Positions 26,427 through 35,009 of a stretch of 64,000 bases of DNA are shown one piece after another. Origin of the DNA: Brumimicrobium glaciale (GTDB taxonomy: Bacteria > Bacteroidota > Bacteroidia > Flavobacteriales_D > Crocinitomicaceae). The stretch is from assembly GCF_004152935.1 (NCBI RefSeq), contig NZ_SETE01000002.1, positions 372,001-436,000 on the forward strand, written 5' to 3'. Within the stretch, counting starts at the first letter, position 1, and every line of letters starts with the position of its first letter. The notes below the pieces were generated by a model that saw nothing but the letters and a program-made list of their open reading frames with translations, was not told where the DNA came from and did no database searches. Position numbers and translations under genes: made by a program.

Positions 26427-27665
26427 TTATAATGAGGGTAACATCATGTATTTATAGTATAAGTTCATATCGTCAGAAGTTTCTTTGTTTTCTGTATTTT
26501 TCATTACCTCTTCGATTTTCCAACCAAATAAAGAATGTTGAAATTCTTTATTTCCTTGCGAGTTTTTCAACTCTCCTCCTAAAAGCCGTGCGAGCACATT
26601 AACATATTGACCAGCAATAAATCCTTCTAAATGATTTATTCTTCCATCTGAAAAAGTGACAAGATATTCACTACGATTAAAGTCATCAATTTCAAGTAAA
26701 AGTCTTCGCCTTCTATAGGCACTTTGTTTAACGGTTCTCTCAAATATTTCTATCTCATGGATTTCTTTAATCGTTCCTTCGAATACGATCGCTTTACTGT
26801 CTTCCATTAATTCAACAAATTCAAGAGTGTACTTAAAATCTTCTGGATTAAGCACCAATTCATTTAATGCTAAACGATAAAGAGTTTGCTCTCTGCTGTC
26901 GTAAAACATAGCGTTAAACAATTCATATTCTTGTTTATTCTTGCGATGAAAATCAAACCATTCTCTTCTTTTAGAAATACTGTCTTCTACTTTTCTATAT
27001 TCAGATAACTGTTTTTTAAAATAGCTTTCCTTTTTATAAAGCATTGATAAAATAAGTAGCTGACCATATAGCTTCTCAAATTCTTTATTTAATAACAATG
27101 TAACTGGATCAAGTTGAAATCGCACTTTATGTTCCAATAAAGAGGCTACTATATTTGAGTTGTAATGTGCATATTTTTCTAACCAAAATTCTATTACATT
27201 CATGTTACAAAAATCTCTTTCACAAAAGAAATAAAACTCTTTGAAAGGTTCTGATTTGCCTCTAAACTGTAAATATTCTGTCGTTTCTTTAGGCTTTATT
27301 TTGAAGTAATGAAATTGATTTAATTGGGTATCTTCTTCGAGTATTATTTCTTTGCATGTCTTATTCAAACTAAAGTAATTTCGCTCGCTTTCTTGGTAGC
27401 TTAAAGCAAAATAATCTCTTGATAGATTCCCTACAAAGCACATCACATTTCTGCAGTTATTACAACTGCAACCTCCTGTTCCTGTATGGATTTCAATACT
27501 TGTGTCACCTTTATTTTTAAATACGGAAAAAAACGCATCCAACTTTTCAATAAAACTAATATTGTTAAAACGTCCAAAGGCATTTTTCACCAAAACGCTT
27601 TCAAGGGATTTAGTATTCATTGTAGAGAAACATTTCAGAAATTGTTCTTTATTGGTCATGTTCAA
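26427..27665 (-). CDS. Hypothetical protein of a family shared with 49926 and 51741
   Basis: A 412-residue cytoplasmic protein, family unknown. The N-terminal 60 residues (FIEKLDAFFSVFKNKGDTSI) match the start of the protein at 49926 (VFLEAIDDVFNTLKQRGNTS). The middle (WLEKYAHYNSN..., KKESYFKKQLSEYRKVEDS) matches the protein at 51741 (KKEAFFKKELREYRQILHS). It contains a Cys cluster CSCNNC near residue 70 that could bind zinc and a C-terminal region about 280-395 that resembles the OB-fold pattern of the DUF3127 neighbour (GQYVNVLARLLGGE...FGWKIEEV). It may therefore be a scaffold with an OB-like tail; this is inference. Confidence 0.7.
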   Translation of the reverse strand: MNMTNKEQFLKCFSTMNTKSLESVLVKNAFGRFNNISFIEKLDAFFSVFKNKGDTSIEIHTGTGGCSCNNCRNVMCFVGNLSRDYFALSYQESERNYFSLNKTCKEIILEEDTQLNQFHYFKIKPKETTEYLQFRGKSEPFKEFYFFCERDFCNMNVIEFWLEKYAHYNSNIVASLLEHKVRFQLDPVTLLLNKEFEKLYGQLLILSMLYKKESYFKKQLSEYRKVEDSISKRREWFDFHRKNKQEYELFNAMFYDSREQTLYRLALNELVLNPEDFKYTLEFVELMEDSKAIVFEGTIKEIHEIEIFERTVKQSAYRRRRLLLEIDDFNRSEYLVTFSDGRINHLEGFIAGQYVNVLARLLGGELKNSQGNKEFQHSLFGWKIEEVMKNTENKETSDDMNLYYKYMMLPSL

Positions 27666-27749
27666 AACTTAAATTAATTAAAATTTTCAGAGAAAATATG
27701 AATTATTAAACAATCGGTTTAAGGCTTAAAAAAAAACGGCCTGTGGTAT

Positions 27750-28214
27750 TTAATTATTCCACCAATCTATTCTTGTTATTGTCCTATTTTTTTTATCTAA
27801 AAATATATCGAATTTCCTCATGCTTTCATTCTTACAATAAAATTCAAAAGATTTTTTTTGACTTTTAATATCACAATGGACTATACTTTCAATATACAAA
27901 TTTGTTTTTGGAAGATATCGAATTAGGCCCAATCCCCAGTAGTCTGAAACAGCTAATATTATTGTCCCCTCAGGATAAAAAAAATAGTAATAATAACCTG
28001 GATCACCATCTTCTTTAAAATATTCCATGTCATCAGGATCACCTAATTTGTCATAGACCAATTCCATATCCATTTCTGGCTCTATTCCTTTAAACATTGA
28101 AAAATTTACATCTTCCATACAATTATTTAGTTGGATTTCCTCATAAGAACAAGAATAGGATAAGACCATAAGAGTAAAGAAAATCAGTAATCTGATTTGT
28201 TTAAAAGTTCGCAT
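27750..28214 (-). CDS. Hypothetical lipoprotein
   Basis: A 154-residue protein with lipobox SYSC (Cys22) after a 20-residue hydrophobic signal. The body contains GIEPEMDMELVYDKLGDPDD, which resembles the small beta-alpha motif of SmpA/OmlA-like lipoprotein domains, and several aromatic strands. Function unknown. It is 33 bases downstream of the small Cys-rich gene on the same strand. Confidence 0.65.
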   Translation of the reverse strand: MRTFKQIRLLIFFTLMVLSYSCSYEEIQLNNCMEDVNFSMFKGIEPEMDMELVYDKLGDPDDMEYFKEDGDPGYYYYFFYPEGTIILAVSDYWGLGLIRYLPKTNLYIESIVHCDIKSQKKSFEFYCKNESMRKFDIFLDKKNRTITRIDWWNN

Positions 28215-28247
28215 AAGTGATGTTTTTTATGATAAATCAATTTATTT

Positions 28248-28460
28248 TTAATGCTGCCAACAATTGGTATCTCCAGCATTTGAAACACAATGTTTACATC
28301 TTGCACCTGTACTCTTTGCTGTAGCTTTACATTGGCTGTACTTACAATCTAACAGCTCATAGCTTATTGTTTTTTGAAAGTCGTTAGATGAAAAATCTGA
28401 GCTTGTGTTTGTAAATGATAATAAGAATACGACCCCCAGAATAAAAATTATTGTTTTCAT
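28248..28460 (-). CDS. Small secreted Cys-rich protein, DUF5763-like
   Basis: A 70-residue protein with an N-terminal signal (MKTIIFILGVVFLLSF) and the pattern QCKATAKSTGARCKHCVSNA then CWQH. This Cys/His array, C-x3-T-x2-G-x2-C-x2-C and C-x2-H, recurs in Bacteroidota proteins (DUF5763-like) and looks like a metal-binding knuckle. Secretion of such a knuckle is unusual. Role unknown. Confidence 0.65.
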   Translation of the reverse strand: MKTIIFILGVVFLLSFTNTSSDFSSNDFQKTISYELLDCKYSQCKATAKSTGARCKHCVSNAGDTNCWQH

Positions 28461-28531
28461 GTTTTAGTTTTAGTTAAGTATCAAAAATAGGGTATTTATG
28501 TAAGTGCTTAAGTTATTTGCAACCTTGCAAA

Positions 28532-29563
28532 TCAGAATTTAGAATCCCAATCAATTAACTCCTTGGTAAGTTTTATCCTTTTAGGCATATTTTTACCTCC
28601 ATCAATAAAGTAGTTTTCCGCAATATGCTCAATAACGACCTTTATAAATGCAGACTTTATTCTAGACAAATGAACATAAATAGCATTCGATTTTAAATTA
28701 ATTAAATCATCAATACTTTCATTCATTTTCCCAAAATCAACGCGATTAGAAATGGACTGATAAAGTTCAAAAAGTTCATCACGGTGTTTACTCAATTCAG
28801 ATAATAAGATGCCTTCAGAGTGATTTAGAAAAAGTAAATATAAACTTTTTGTAAGGTGGCTTAATTTAATTTCTAAATTATAATCAACTAAAAGTATGTT
28901 ATATTCATTATCAACCTTAAGCATACTTAATCCCTTCAAATCTTGAATTTTCACATCTTGAACATAGTTTTCTAACAAGGGTAAAACTTGAAGAAAACTA
29001 CCATTTTCTCTTAGAGATAAAAATTGTTTGAAAATGATTTCAACAGCCTCTTTCGTCTCATCATCTAATGCTATAAGATCATCTTTATTATTAACATATT
29101 CTCCTCCAAAACAAGGTAGTTCATCCTCTATGTAAATTCTATGATATTTAATAAAACCAATATACAATTGCTTAAATTTAGCTACAGAATCAGTCTCAAA
29201 TTCAATAAATTCACATTCATCATCAATAGAAAGAAGACCTGTTTTGATATTTCCTTTATAGCCCAGATAATTTTTAACAACCTCAAAACTCAAGTCATTG
29301 ACATGGGATACACTTGGTAATTTAGGATAATAATATCGAAGAGTGTCTAAAAACCCATCCTTAAACTTAATATCAGACAAAAGAATAAAACGCTTATAAT
29401 CAGTCCGAAAAACACGTTTAATTTCATCATAATTAGCCTTTATGAAATTAACAACTTCCTCTTGTTGACCATTATCAATAAAAAAAACATTTCCATATAG
29501 GCTAATTGGAAGCTCGTTATTATATCTAAATAGATCTCTTTTTGTTGAAGAAAAATAGTGCAT
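28532..29563 (-). CDS. Hypothetical protein with possible winged-helix C-terminus
   Basis: A 343-residue cytoplasmic protein with no recognised family. Residues 1-220 are alpha/beta with no motif that I know. Residues about 235-330 (KSLYLLFLNHSEGILLSELSKHRDELFELY..., NAIYVHLSRIKSAFIKVV) have the spacing of a winged-helix or response-regulator-like output domain. It is transcribed away from the gene at 29813, and its start lies about 160 bases from the right copy of the direct repeat. A regulatory role is a guess. Confidence 0.6.
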   Translation of the reverse strand: MHYFSSTKRDLFRYNNELPISLYGNVFFIDNGQQEEVVNFIKANYDEIKRVFRTDYKRFILLSDIKFKDGFLDTLRYYYPKLPSVSHVNDLSFEVVKNYLGYKGNIKTGLLSIDDECEFIEFETDSVAKFKQLYIGFIKYHRIYIEDELPCFGGEYVNNKDDLIALDDETKEAVEIIFKQFLSLRENGSFLQVLPLLENYVQDVKIQDLKGLSMLKVDNEYNILLVDYNLEIKLSHLTKSLYLLFLNHSEGILLSELSKHRDELFELYQSISNRVDFGKMNESIDDLINLKSNAIYVHLSRIKSAFIKVVIEHIAENYFIDGGKNMPKRIKLTKELIDWDSKF

Positions 29564-29722
29564 TATAGATTGATGAATTAAGCGTTAGTATACTGGCCTA
29601 CAATAATAACTAAAGAAATCGAATATATCATGAAGTTATTTTGACAATAATGAACGTTTATTCTATTAATTAAATAACGACTTACATTAACAATCCTTTC
29701 AAAATAAGAACTAAGGTATTAA

Positions 29723-29875
29723 ATTTAGAAAGAGTCCAAGAGTTATCGGATAATTTGATTATTTTTATTTAGTTTCGACGTTAATTAAATAATTCTTAAA
29801 ATACTACCACCAATGACCAAACTAAATAACCCTTCCTCTGCAATAAAAGTAATCCTCGCAATCCTACTATTCATG
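29723..29875 (+). repeat. Right copy of the diverged direct repeat, with a nuclease gene remnant
   Basis: Bases 29723-29772 still read NLERVQELSDNLIIFI then stop, a decayed copy of the last residues of the nuclease at 25919, with the active-site His of SDH changed to Asn. The remainder is the promoter-side and first 60 bases of the intact membrane-protein gene. Confidence 0.82.
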
Positions 29876-30133
29876 TGCTTACTCAACATGCCTTATGGCT
29901 TTTTTACGCTCGTTCGCTTTGCAGCATTAGTAGGCTTCGGAATTCTAGCTTACAAAGCAAGTGATAAGCAAGACAAAACTGAAATGATTATTTATGGTAC
30001 CCTTGCCCTACTCTTTCAGCCATTTTTCAAAATTGCATTAGGAAGAGAAATGTGGAATATTGTGGATGTGATAGTTGGTGGGTGGTTGCTTTATTCTGTT
30101 TTTGTAAAAAAAGAAGCAAATGAAGACAACTAA
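29813..30133 (+). CDS. Small membrane protein, DUF6804-like
   Basis: A 106-residue protein with about four hydrophobic segments (residues 12-28, 30-46, 58-75 and 82-98) and the conserved-looking motif QPFFKIALGREMWNIVD. It resembles a small Bacteroidota membrane family (DUF6804, tentative). The start of the gene is duplicated in broken form at 25948, directly behind the nuclease gene, so its original place was probably right after that gene. It overlaps the next gene by 14 bases. Confidence 0.7.
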   Translation: MTKLNNPSSAIKVILAILLFMCLLNMPYGFFTLVRFAALVGFGILAYKASDKQDKTEMIIYGTLALLFQPFFKIALGREMWNIVDVIVGGWLLYSVFVKKEANEDN

Positions 30134-30560
30134 TCTATTTATTTTAATTTTATCAATAGCCCTTAGCTCCTGCTCCTTTTTCGGAAAGGATAAAAAGAAA
30201 GAAAAAGAGTTATTTAACCAACGGATGACTGAGTTTTATATCGAAGAATTAAATTCTGATGTAAACTCAATAGCTGATAAATCCCAAATTGAAAAAGCAA
30301 GAATCAAGGCGATTCTATTGGAATATCTAGAGGAATTTGAAAATTATGATTATCAATATATAACTACAGGTGAATTTAAAGATGATACAACTACTGTTGA
30401 TTTAGATACTTTAGAAACAATTAACGAAGATGATTTCTTAAAGAACTACACTGAAAGTGAACAGCTGGTAATTATGCATTATAGAATAATGAAACTTGAA
30501 GATCACATTTATTATTTAGAGGAGGAAATGCGATATTTAGAAGATGAATTAAGAAAATAA
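30120..30560 (+). CDS. Hypothetical lipoprotein
   Basis: A 146-residue protein with lipobox LSSC (Cys18), then a Lys/Glu-rich body. The C-terminal third (IMKLEDHIYYLEEEMRYLEDELRK) is a short coiled coil. No family recognised. It is translationally coupled to the membrane protein before it. Confidence 0.65.
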   Translation: MKTTNLFILILSIALSSCSFFGKDKKKEKELFNQRMTEFYIEELNSDVNSIADKSQIEKARIKAILLEYLEEFENYDYQYITTGEFKDDTTTVDLDTLETINEDDFLKNYTESEQLVIMHYRIMKLEDHIYYLEEEMRYLEDELRK

Positions 30561-30639
30561 GACTTATAACCAAATGATTAGGAACTATAAAATGTGTTTT
30601 ATCAGATATATACATTAGCAACATTTACGAAAAAAAACA

Positions 30640-31860
30640 ATGGAAAATTTTTACGCAATATTAAATATTGACATAAATGCGTCAAAGCAAGAAATAAAAA
30701 AAGCATACAGAGTTTTAGCTGTAAAATATCACCCCGACAAAAATCAAGGAAATGACAAATTAACTCAAAAGTTTCTTGAAGTAAAAGAAGCCTATGAAAC
30801 ACTTATCGATCCTTTGTCTAGACAAGATTATGATATTAGATTTACTGCATCTTTTCACAATGCCGAAAACCAGAAAACAAAAGAGAACAGCTTCCATGAG
30901 AACCCATTTAACAGTTCAACTATTGAAGATGATTACACACCTCAGTATAAACCTTCTTTTGATTTATTTGGTGAAAAGGCTCCAGAAAATATAATCTTTT
31001 TTAAATTACCGAAAAACATTGGAGTGATAATCGGCGCATTCAGTCTACTAAAAGAAGATGATAAACCTTTATCAAAAGAAAAAAAGAAATCTAATATAAT
31101 TAAAGGAGTTGTGGTCTCTATTATATTGTACTTACTAATATTTTATATAGGAAATCCAAGCCAAAATTGGTCAATTTTTTGGTTTCTAGCAATCTCAATA
31201 ATTACCGCATTTTTACTAGACTCAATTAACACTTTTCATTTCCAAAACTTTTTTGTGGGAACTAATGGTTTTGCTCATTTTGAAATTAGAGGAACAAAAG
31301 ATAATATTACAAAAGAATTTGAGATAAATTTTAACGAAATCACAGATATGTATGTTCATTTGACAGAAGTGAAAAAAAACTTAATCTATGAAAAAACAGA
31401 ATACGAATATATTTTCATAAATAATGGAGAAAAAGTCTATTCGGAATCGGGTTCTTTTAAAAAAGATGAAGAAGTTGAAATTCATAAGGTTGAATTAAAT
31501 TTCTGTCGAAAAATTGAACAATCGTGGAATATCTATTTACTTAATACAATTGAAGATAAGCTCAAAAAAGACGGGTGTCTTACTTTTCACTTATACAATT
31601 ATGGAAATGTAAAAAAGTATATCAAAATGGGAGTTGGAGAAATTACTTTTATTAGAGATGACAAAGAATTTACATATAATTATGATGATATAAAATATGT
31701 TTATAGAAAAGGGAATGATTTGTTTATTGAACATATAAACTTCGAAAGAAAATTTTATTTTATGAAATCGGGAGATGCTGATAAAATACCATTATTAGAT
31801 CTTTGTAATAGAAATTTTTTCTTAAAGTCATTTGAGATATTAATAGGGTATAGTTTATAA
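30640..31860 (+). CDS. Membrane-associated DnaJ-domain protein
   Basis: A 406-residue protein. Residues 1-68 are a J domain with HPD in KYHPDKNQG, the motif that stimulates Hsp70 ATPase. Two membrane helices lie at about 150-170 and 178-197, and the remaining 210 residues are beta-rich and unrecognised (repeated [16 protein letters not shown]-like strands). The orientation would keep both J domain and tail in the cytoplasm. This is not DnaJ itself: the Gly/Phe and zinc regions are missing. It may recruit DnaK to a membrane client. Spacing of 79 bases from the previous gene. Confidence 0.8.
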   Translation: MENFYAILNIDINASKQEIKKAYRVLAVKYHPDKNQGNDKLTQKFLEVKEAYETLIDPLSRQDYDIRFTASFHNAENQKTKENSFHENPFNSSTIEDDYTPQYKPSFDLFGEKAPENIIFFKLPKNIGVIIGAFSLLKEDDKPLSKEKKKSNIIKGVVVSIILYLLIFYIGNPSQNWSIFWFLAISIITAFLLDSINTFHFQNFFVGTNGFAHFEIRGTKDNITKEFEINFNEITDMYVHLTEVKKNLIYEKTEYEYIFINNGEKVYSESGSFKKDEEVEIHKVELNFCRKIEQSWNIYLLNTIEDKLKKDGCLTFHLYNYGNVKKYIKMGVGEITFIRDDKEFTYNYDDIKYVYRKGNDLFIEHINFERKFYFMKSGDADKIPLLDLCNRNFFLKSFEILIGYSL

Positions 31861-32174
31861 AAAAAACGTAGTTAAAACAGGATGGGCTAAATACAGGTGT
31901 TTATAAACTACCTTATCTTTAAGTTATTCCTTTGAACTACTAATTGACTATGAATAAAGCAGATAATAAACAACACCTTTTTAGTTCTTAAACATTATTT
32001 AAAATAACTACATCCAAACAATTAAATCAACCCAATTCAGAGAATTTCATTAAATTGGTGGATTAAAGTTTTCGAACCATGAATCGTATTTTAAAAGTGA
32101 CTAATAATCAAGGAGTAAATAGAATTGTATCTTGATTCCATATATTTAATCACCTCAAATTTAGAAACAATAGA
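31861..32174. other. Leader region of the defence operon
   Basis: A 314-base gap without a gene. It begins with an inverted pair (TATAGTTTATAA at the end of the DnaJ gene, and TTTATAAACTA near 31899) that may act as a weak terminator. Near 32141 TATATTTA resembles a -7 box. No operator repeat is evident. Confidence 0.35.
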
Positions 32175-35006
32175 ATGAACTTAACAGCAGGCCAAAGAAT
32201 AACTACCAGAGGTGAAGATTTTTTAATTACAGATCTCGTTACCAATCAGGATGGTTCTTTCATCATTGATGTAGAAGGGATTAGCGAACTTGTAAAAGGA
32301 AAGAAATTTTGCTTTGACACAAGCATTGATAAAGACATCAAACCTGTAGACCCCATAAACACAAAGTTTATTGCAGATACTGCAACAGGTTATAGAAAAT
32401 CTAAGCTTTATATTGAAACGCACATTCGTAATTCGACTATATTTTCAGATAAAATTGCAATAGCAAATAAAGGAGCGTTTAATACTTCTGAATACCAGCT
32501 GACGCCAACCTTAAAAGCTCTACAATTACCACGTCCTCGAATATTAATTGCAGATGGTGTTGGTTTAGGGAAAACCATTGAAGTTGGAATCTTCCTTACT
32601 GAATTAATGAAGCGAGGTAAAGGGAAAAGAATAATGGTTCTTGCTTTAAAATCTATTTTAGGGCAATTCCAGCAAGAAATGTGGAATCGTTTTGCAATTC
32701 CGTTGGTCAGATTAGACAGTGAAGGAATTGCACGAATTAAAACACAACTTCCTGCCAATAAGAATCCATTTGATTACTACGATAAGACGATAGTATCCAT
32801 AGATACACTAAAGAATAACGCAAAGTTTAGACATTACATTGAAAAATCTCACTGGGATGTCATCGTGATTGATGAATGCCATACTGTGGCGAATATAGAT
32901 AGCCAAAGAGGTGATTTAGCGCAGTTTTTGGCAAAGAAATGTCAGTCCTTGGTGCTGACTTCTGCTACTCCCCATAACGGGAGAAAAGAGAGTTTTGCAA
33001 ACCTCATCAATATGATTGAACCTACTGCAATCCCTAAGAGTGGGGACTACACCAAGAAAGATGTAGAACCTTACTACGTAAGAAGATTTAAAAACGATAT
33101 TGAAGATGCAGCAGTTCGCGATAACTTTCAAGAACGAGAGATTGTACGCTTACAAACCGATCTTTCTCCAGAAGAAATTGAATTTTTAAGATACCAACAG
33201 AATTTAAAGATTCAAGCTTTAGGAGCCTTAAAAAGAGGGAAGTCAAAAGAAGACTTTTTGTTTTCTATTATGATATTTAAAGCCTTTATGTCCTCCCCTA
33301 TTGCTGCTTTAAATTCAATTGAAAATAGAATAGAAAAAGTAAGTAATCTATCTTCAGTAAGTGACAAATACGAAGATAGTCTTGAGGTCCTAAAAGAACA
33401 CCAAAGATTATTAAAAAACATCTTAGATAAAGGTGCAGACAGTAAATACAAAAGGTTAAAAGAAAAACTGACTGATCTTAAATGGTCAGGTAAAAAGAAC
33501 GATGATCGATTTGTTGTTTTTGCTGAACGTATAGCTACCTTGGATTACTTGAAAGAAAAGTTGACAAAGGACTTTAATTTATCGGCAGATGCGATTGAAT
33601 CTTTTAGCGGAAGTGATAGTGATGTAGAACAACAAAAGAAAATCGAGGACTTTGGTCAAGGAGATAGCAAAGTGAGAATTCTATTGTGCTCTGATGCAGG
33701 TTCACAAGGTGTGAATTTACACTTTTACTGTAACAACATGGTGAACTATGATATTCCTTGGTCATTGATCACGCTTGAGCAACGTAATGGTAGAATTGAT
33801 AGATACGGTCAGAAGAAAGTGCCATACATCTATTACCTAGTTGCGCATACTGATGTAGAAGATATAAAAACGGATTTACACATTATAAATAAGCTTACGG
33901 TTAAAGAAGAAGAGGTGCATAAAACTTTAGGTGACGCTGGTTCTGTAATGCATTTATACGATTCAAATGAAGAAGAAAAGAAAACCATTGAAGCACTTGA
34001 AGAGGGAGATGAAAGCTTTTTGGATAAAGTAGAGAACTTTGACTACAGCTCACTTTTTGATGATAATGAAAACACTTCTGCTGTCATTACAGATAATCCT
34101 TACGAAGAAGCTGTTACGGTGTATGCGAATGATTACGCTTATTATAAACACTTATTCGCACAGTTAGAAAGTGCCAATTTGATTGATACCAATTCTTATG
34201 AATTCAATGAAACTGATGGCTATTTAGAGTTAGCCAATTCAAAAGAGCTAGACAGTATTTTATATGATATGCCACCTGAATCCAAACCAAAGGTGGGAGA
34301 ATTATTCAAATTAACCTTGGATAAGGATTTAGTACAAAAAGCAATTGAAGATTCAAGAAAGAAGAAAGGAACTTGGGCAGAGTTTCAAATTTTGTATGAT
34401 TTACATCCTGCGATTAAGTACTTTATGACCAAGCTTGAAGCCAGTGTTCCAAAAGATCAGGCTTTAGCGGTTAAAATATCTTCTAAATTCCCAAAAGGTT
34501 CTTCTTGGTATGTTTTACATGGACAGGTGTCCAATAACTTGGGCCAACCTGTAATTTCAGACTTTTTTGTCATTGGTTTTGACGGTGAGAAAGTAATTGA
34601 GAGTTTACCCATCGCCACTTTTATTGAAAAGTTTGAGTTAGATAAAGAGTTGTTTACCGAGGAAATAAGTGAAAAAGAATTGAAAAAACTTCACGACAAT
34701 CTTCCTTTAGTAATTGATTACGCTCAGGACGTTCAGATGAAAGAAAAACAAGATGATCTTGTAGATGTGATGCTTGATAAAGCAACAGAACACGAAGCAC
34801 ATTTAAACAGATGGAAAGCAACTTCTATACAGCAGTTAGAAATGCATTTTGAAGAAGTAGCAGATACCGTTTTTTCAAGAAAGAAAAAAGAGAATGAATT
34901 AGAAGAAATTGAAACCATTGCTTCTAGTTCTAGTCAATACATGAAAGACATGGTAGCATTGGATCAAGATGCATATATTAAAGTAATGGCAGTATTTTTT
35001 AATTAG
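32175..35006 (+). CDS. SNF2-type helicase, DrmD-like
   Basis: A 943-residue superfamily 2 ATPase. Motifs in order are Q-like entry, Walker A GVGLGKT with Lys133, DECH box at Asp233, TSATPHNGR, and in the second RecA lobe SDAGSQGVNLHF and LEQRNGRIDRYGQ. The pattern matches the RapA/DrmD branch of SNF2 ATPases, not replicative helicases. DrmD is the helicase of class 1 DISARM and sits next to an adenine methylase, as here: the methyltransferase gene starts 3 bases later. It most likely translocates on duplex DNA and controls access of the methylase or nucleases. It is the first gene of a six-gene operon. Confidence 0.88.
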   Translation: MNLTAGQRITTRGEDFLITDLVTNQDGSFIIDVEGISELVKGKKFCFDTSIDKDIKPVDPINTKFIADTATGYRKSKLYIETHIRNSTIFSDKIAIANKGAFNTSEYQLTPTLKALQLPRPRILIADGVGLGKTIEVGIFLTELMKRGKGKRIMVLALKSILGQFQQEMWNRFAIPLVRLDSEGIARIKTQLPANKNPFDYYDKTIVSIDTLKNNAKFRHYIEKSHWDVIVIDECHTVANIDSQRGDLAQFLAKKCQSLVLTSATPHNGRKESFANLINMIEPTAIPKSGDYTKKDVEPYYVRRFKNDIEDAAVRDNFQEREIVRLQTDLSPEEIEFLRYQQNLKIQALGALKRGKSKEDFLFSIMIFKAFMSSPIAALNSIENRIEKVSNLSSVSDKYEDSLEVLKEHQRLLKNILDKGADSKYKRLKEKLTDLKWSGKKNDDRFVVFAERIATLDYLKEKLTKDFNLSADAIESFSGSDSDVEQQKKIEDFGQGDSKVRILLCSDAGSQGVNLHFYCNNMVNYDIPWSLITLEQRNGRIDRYGQKKVPYIYYLVAHTDVEDIKTDLHIINKLTVKEEEVHKTLGDAGSVMHLYDSNEEEKKTIEALEEGDESFLDKVENFDYSSLFDDNENTSAVITDNPYEEAVTVYANDYAYYKHLFAQLESANLIDTNSYEFNETDGYLELANSKELDSILYDMPPESKPKVGELFKLTLDKDLVQKAIEDSRKKKGTWAEFQILYDLHPAIKYFMTKLEASVPKDQALAVKISSKFPKGSSWYVLHGQVSNNLGQPVISDFFVIGFDGEKVIESLPIATFIEKFELDKELFTEEISEKELKKLHDNLPLVIDYAQDVQMKEKQDDLVDVMLDKATEHEAHLNRWKATSIQQLEMHFEEVADTVFSRKKKENELEEIETIASSSSQYMKDMVALDQDAYIKVMAVFFN

Positions 35007-35009
35007 TAA

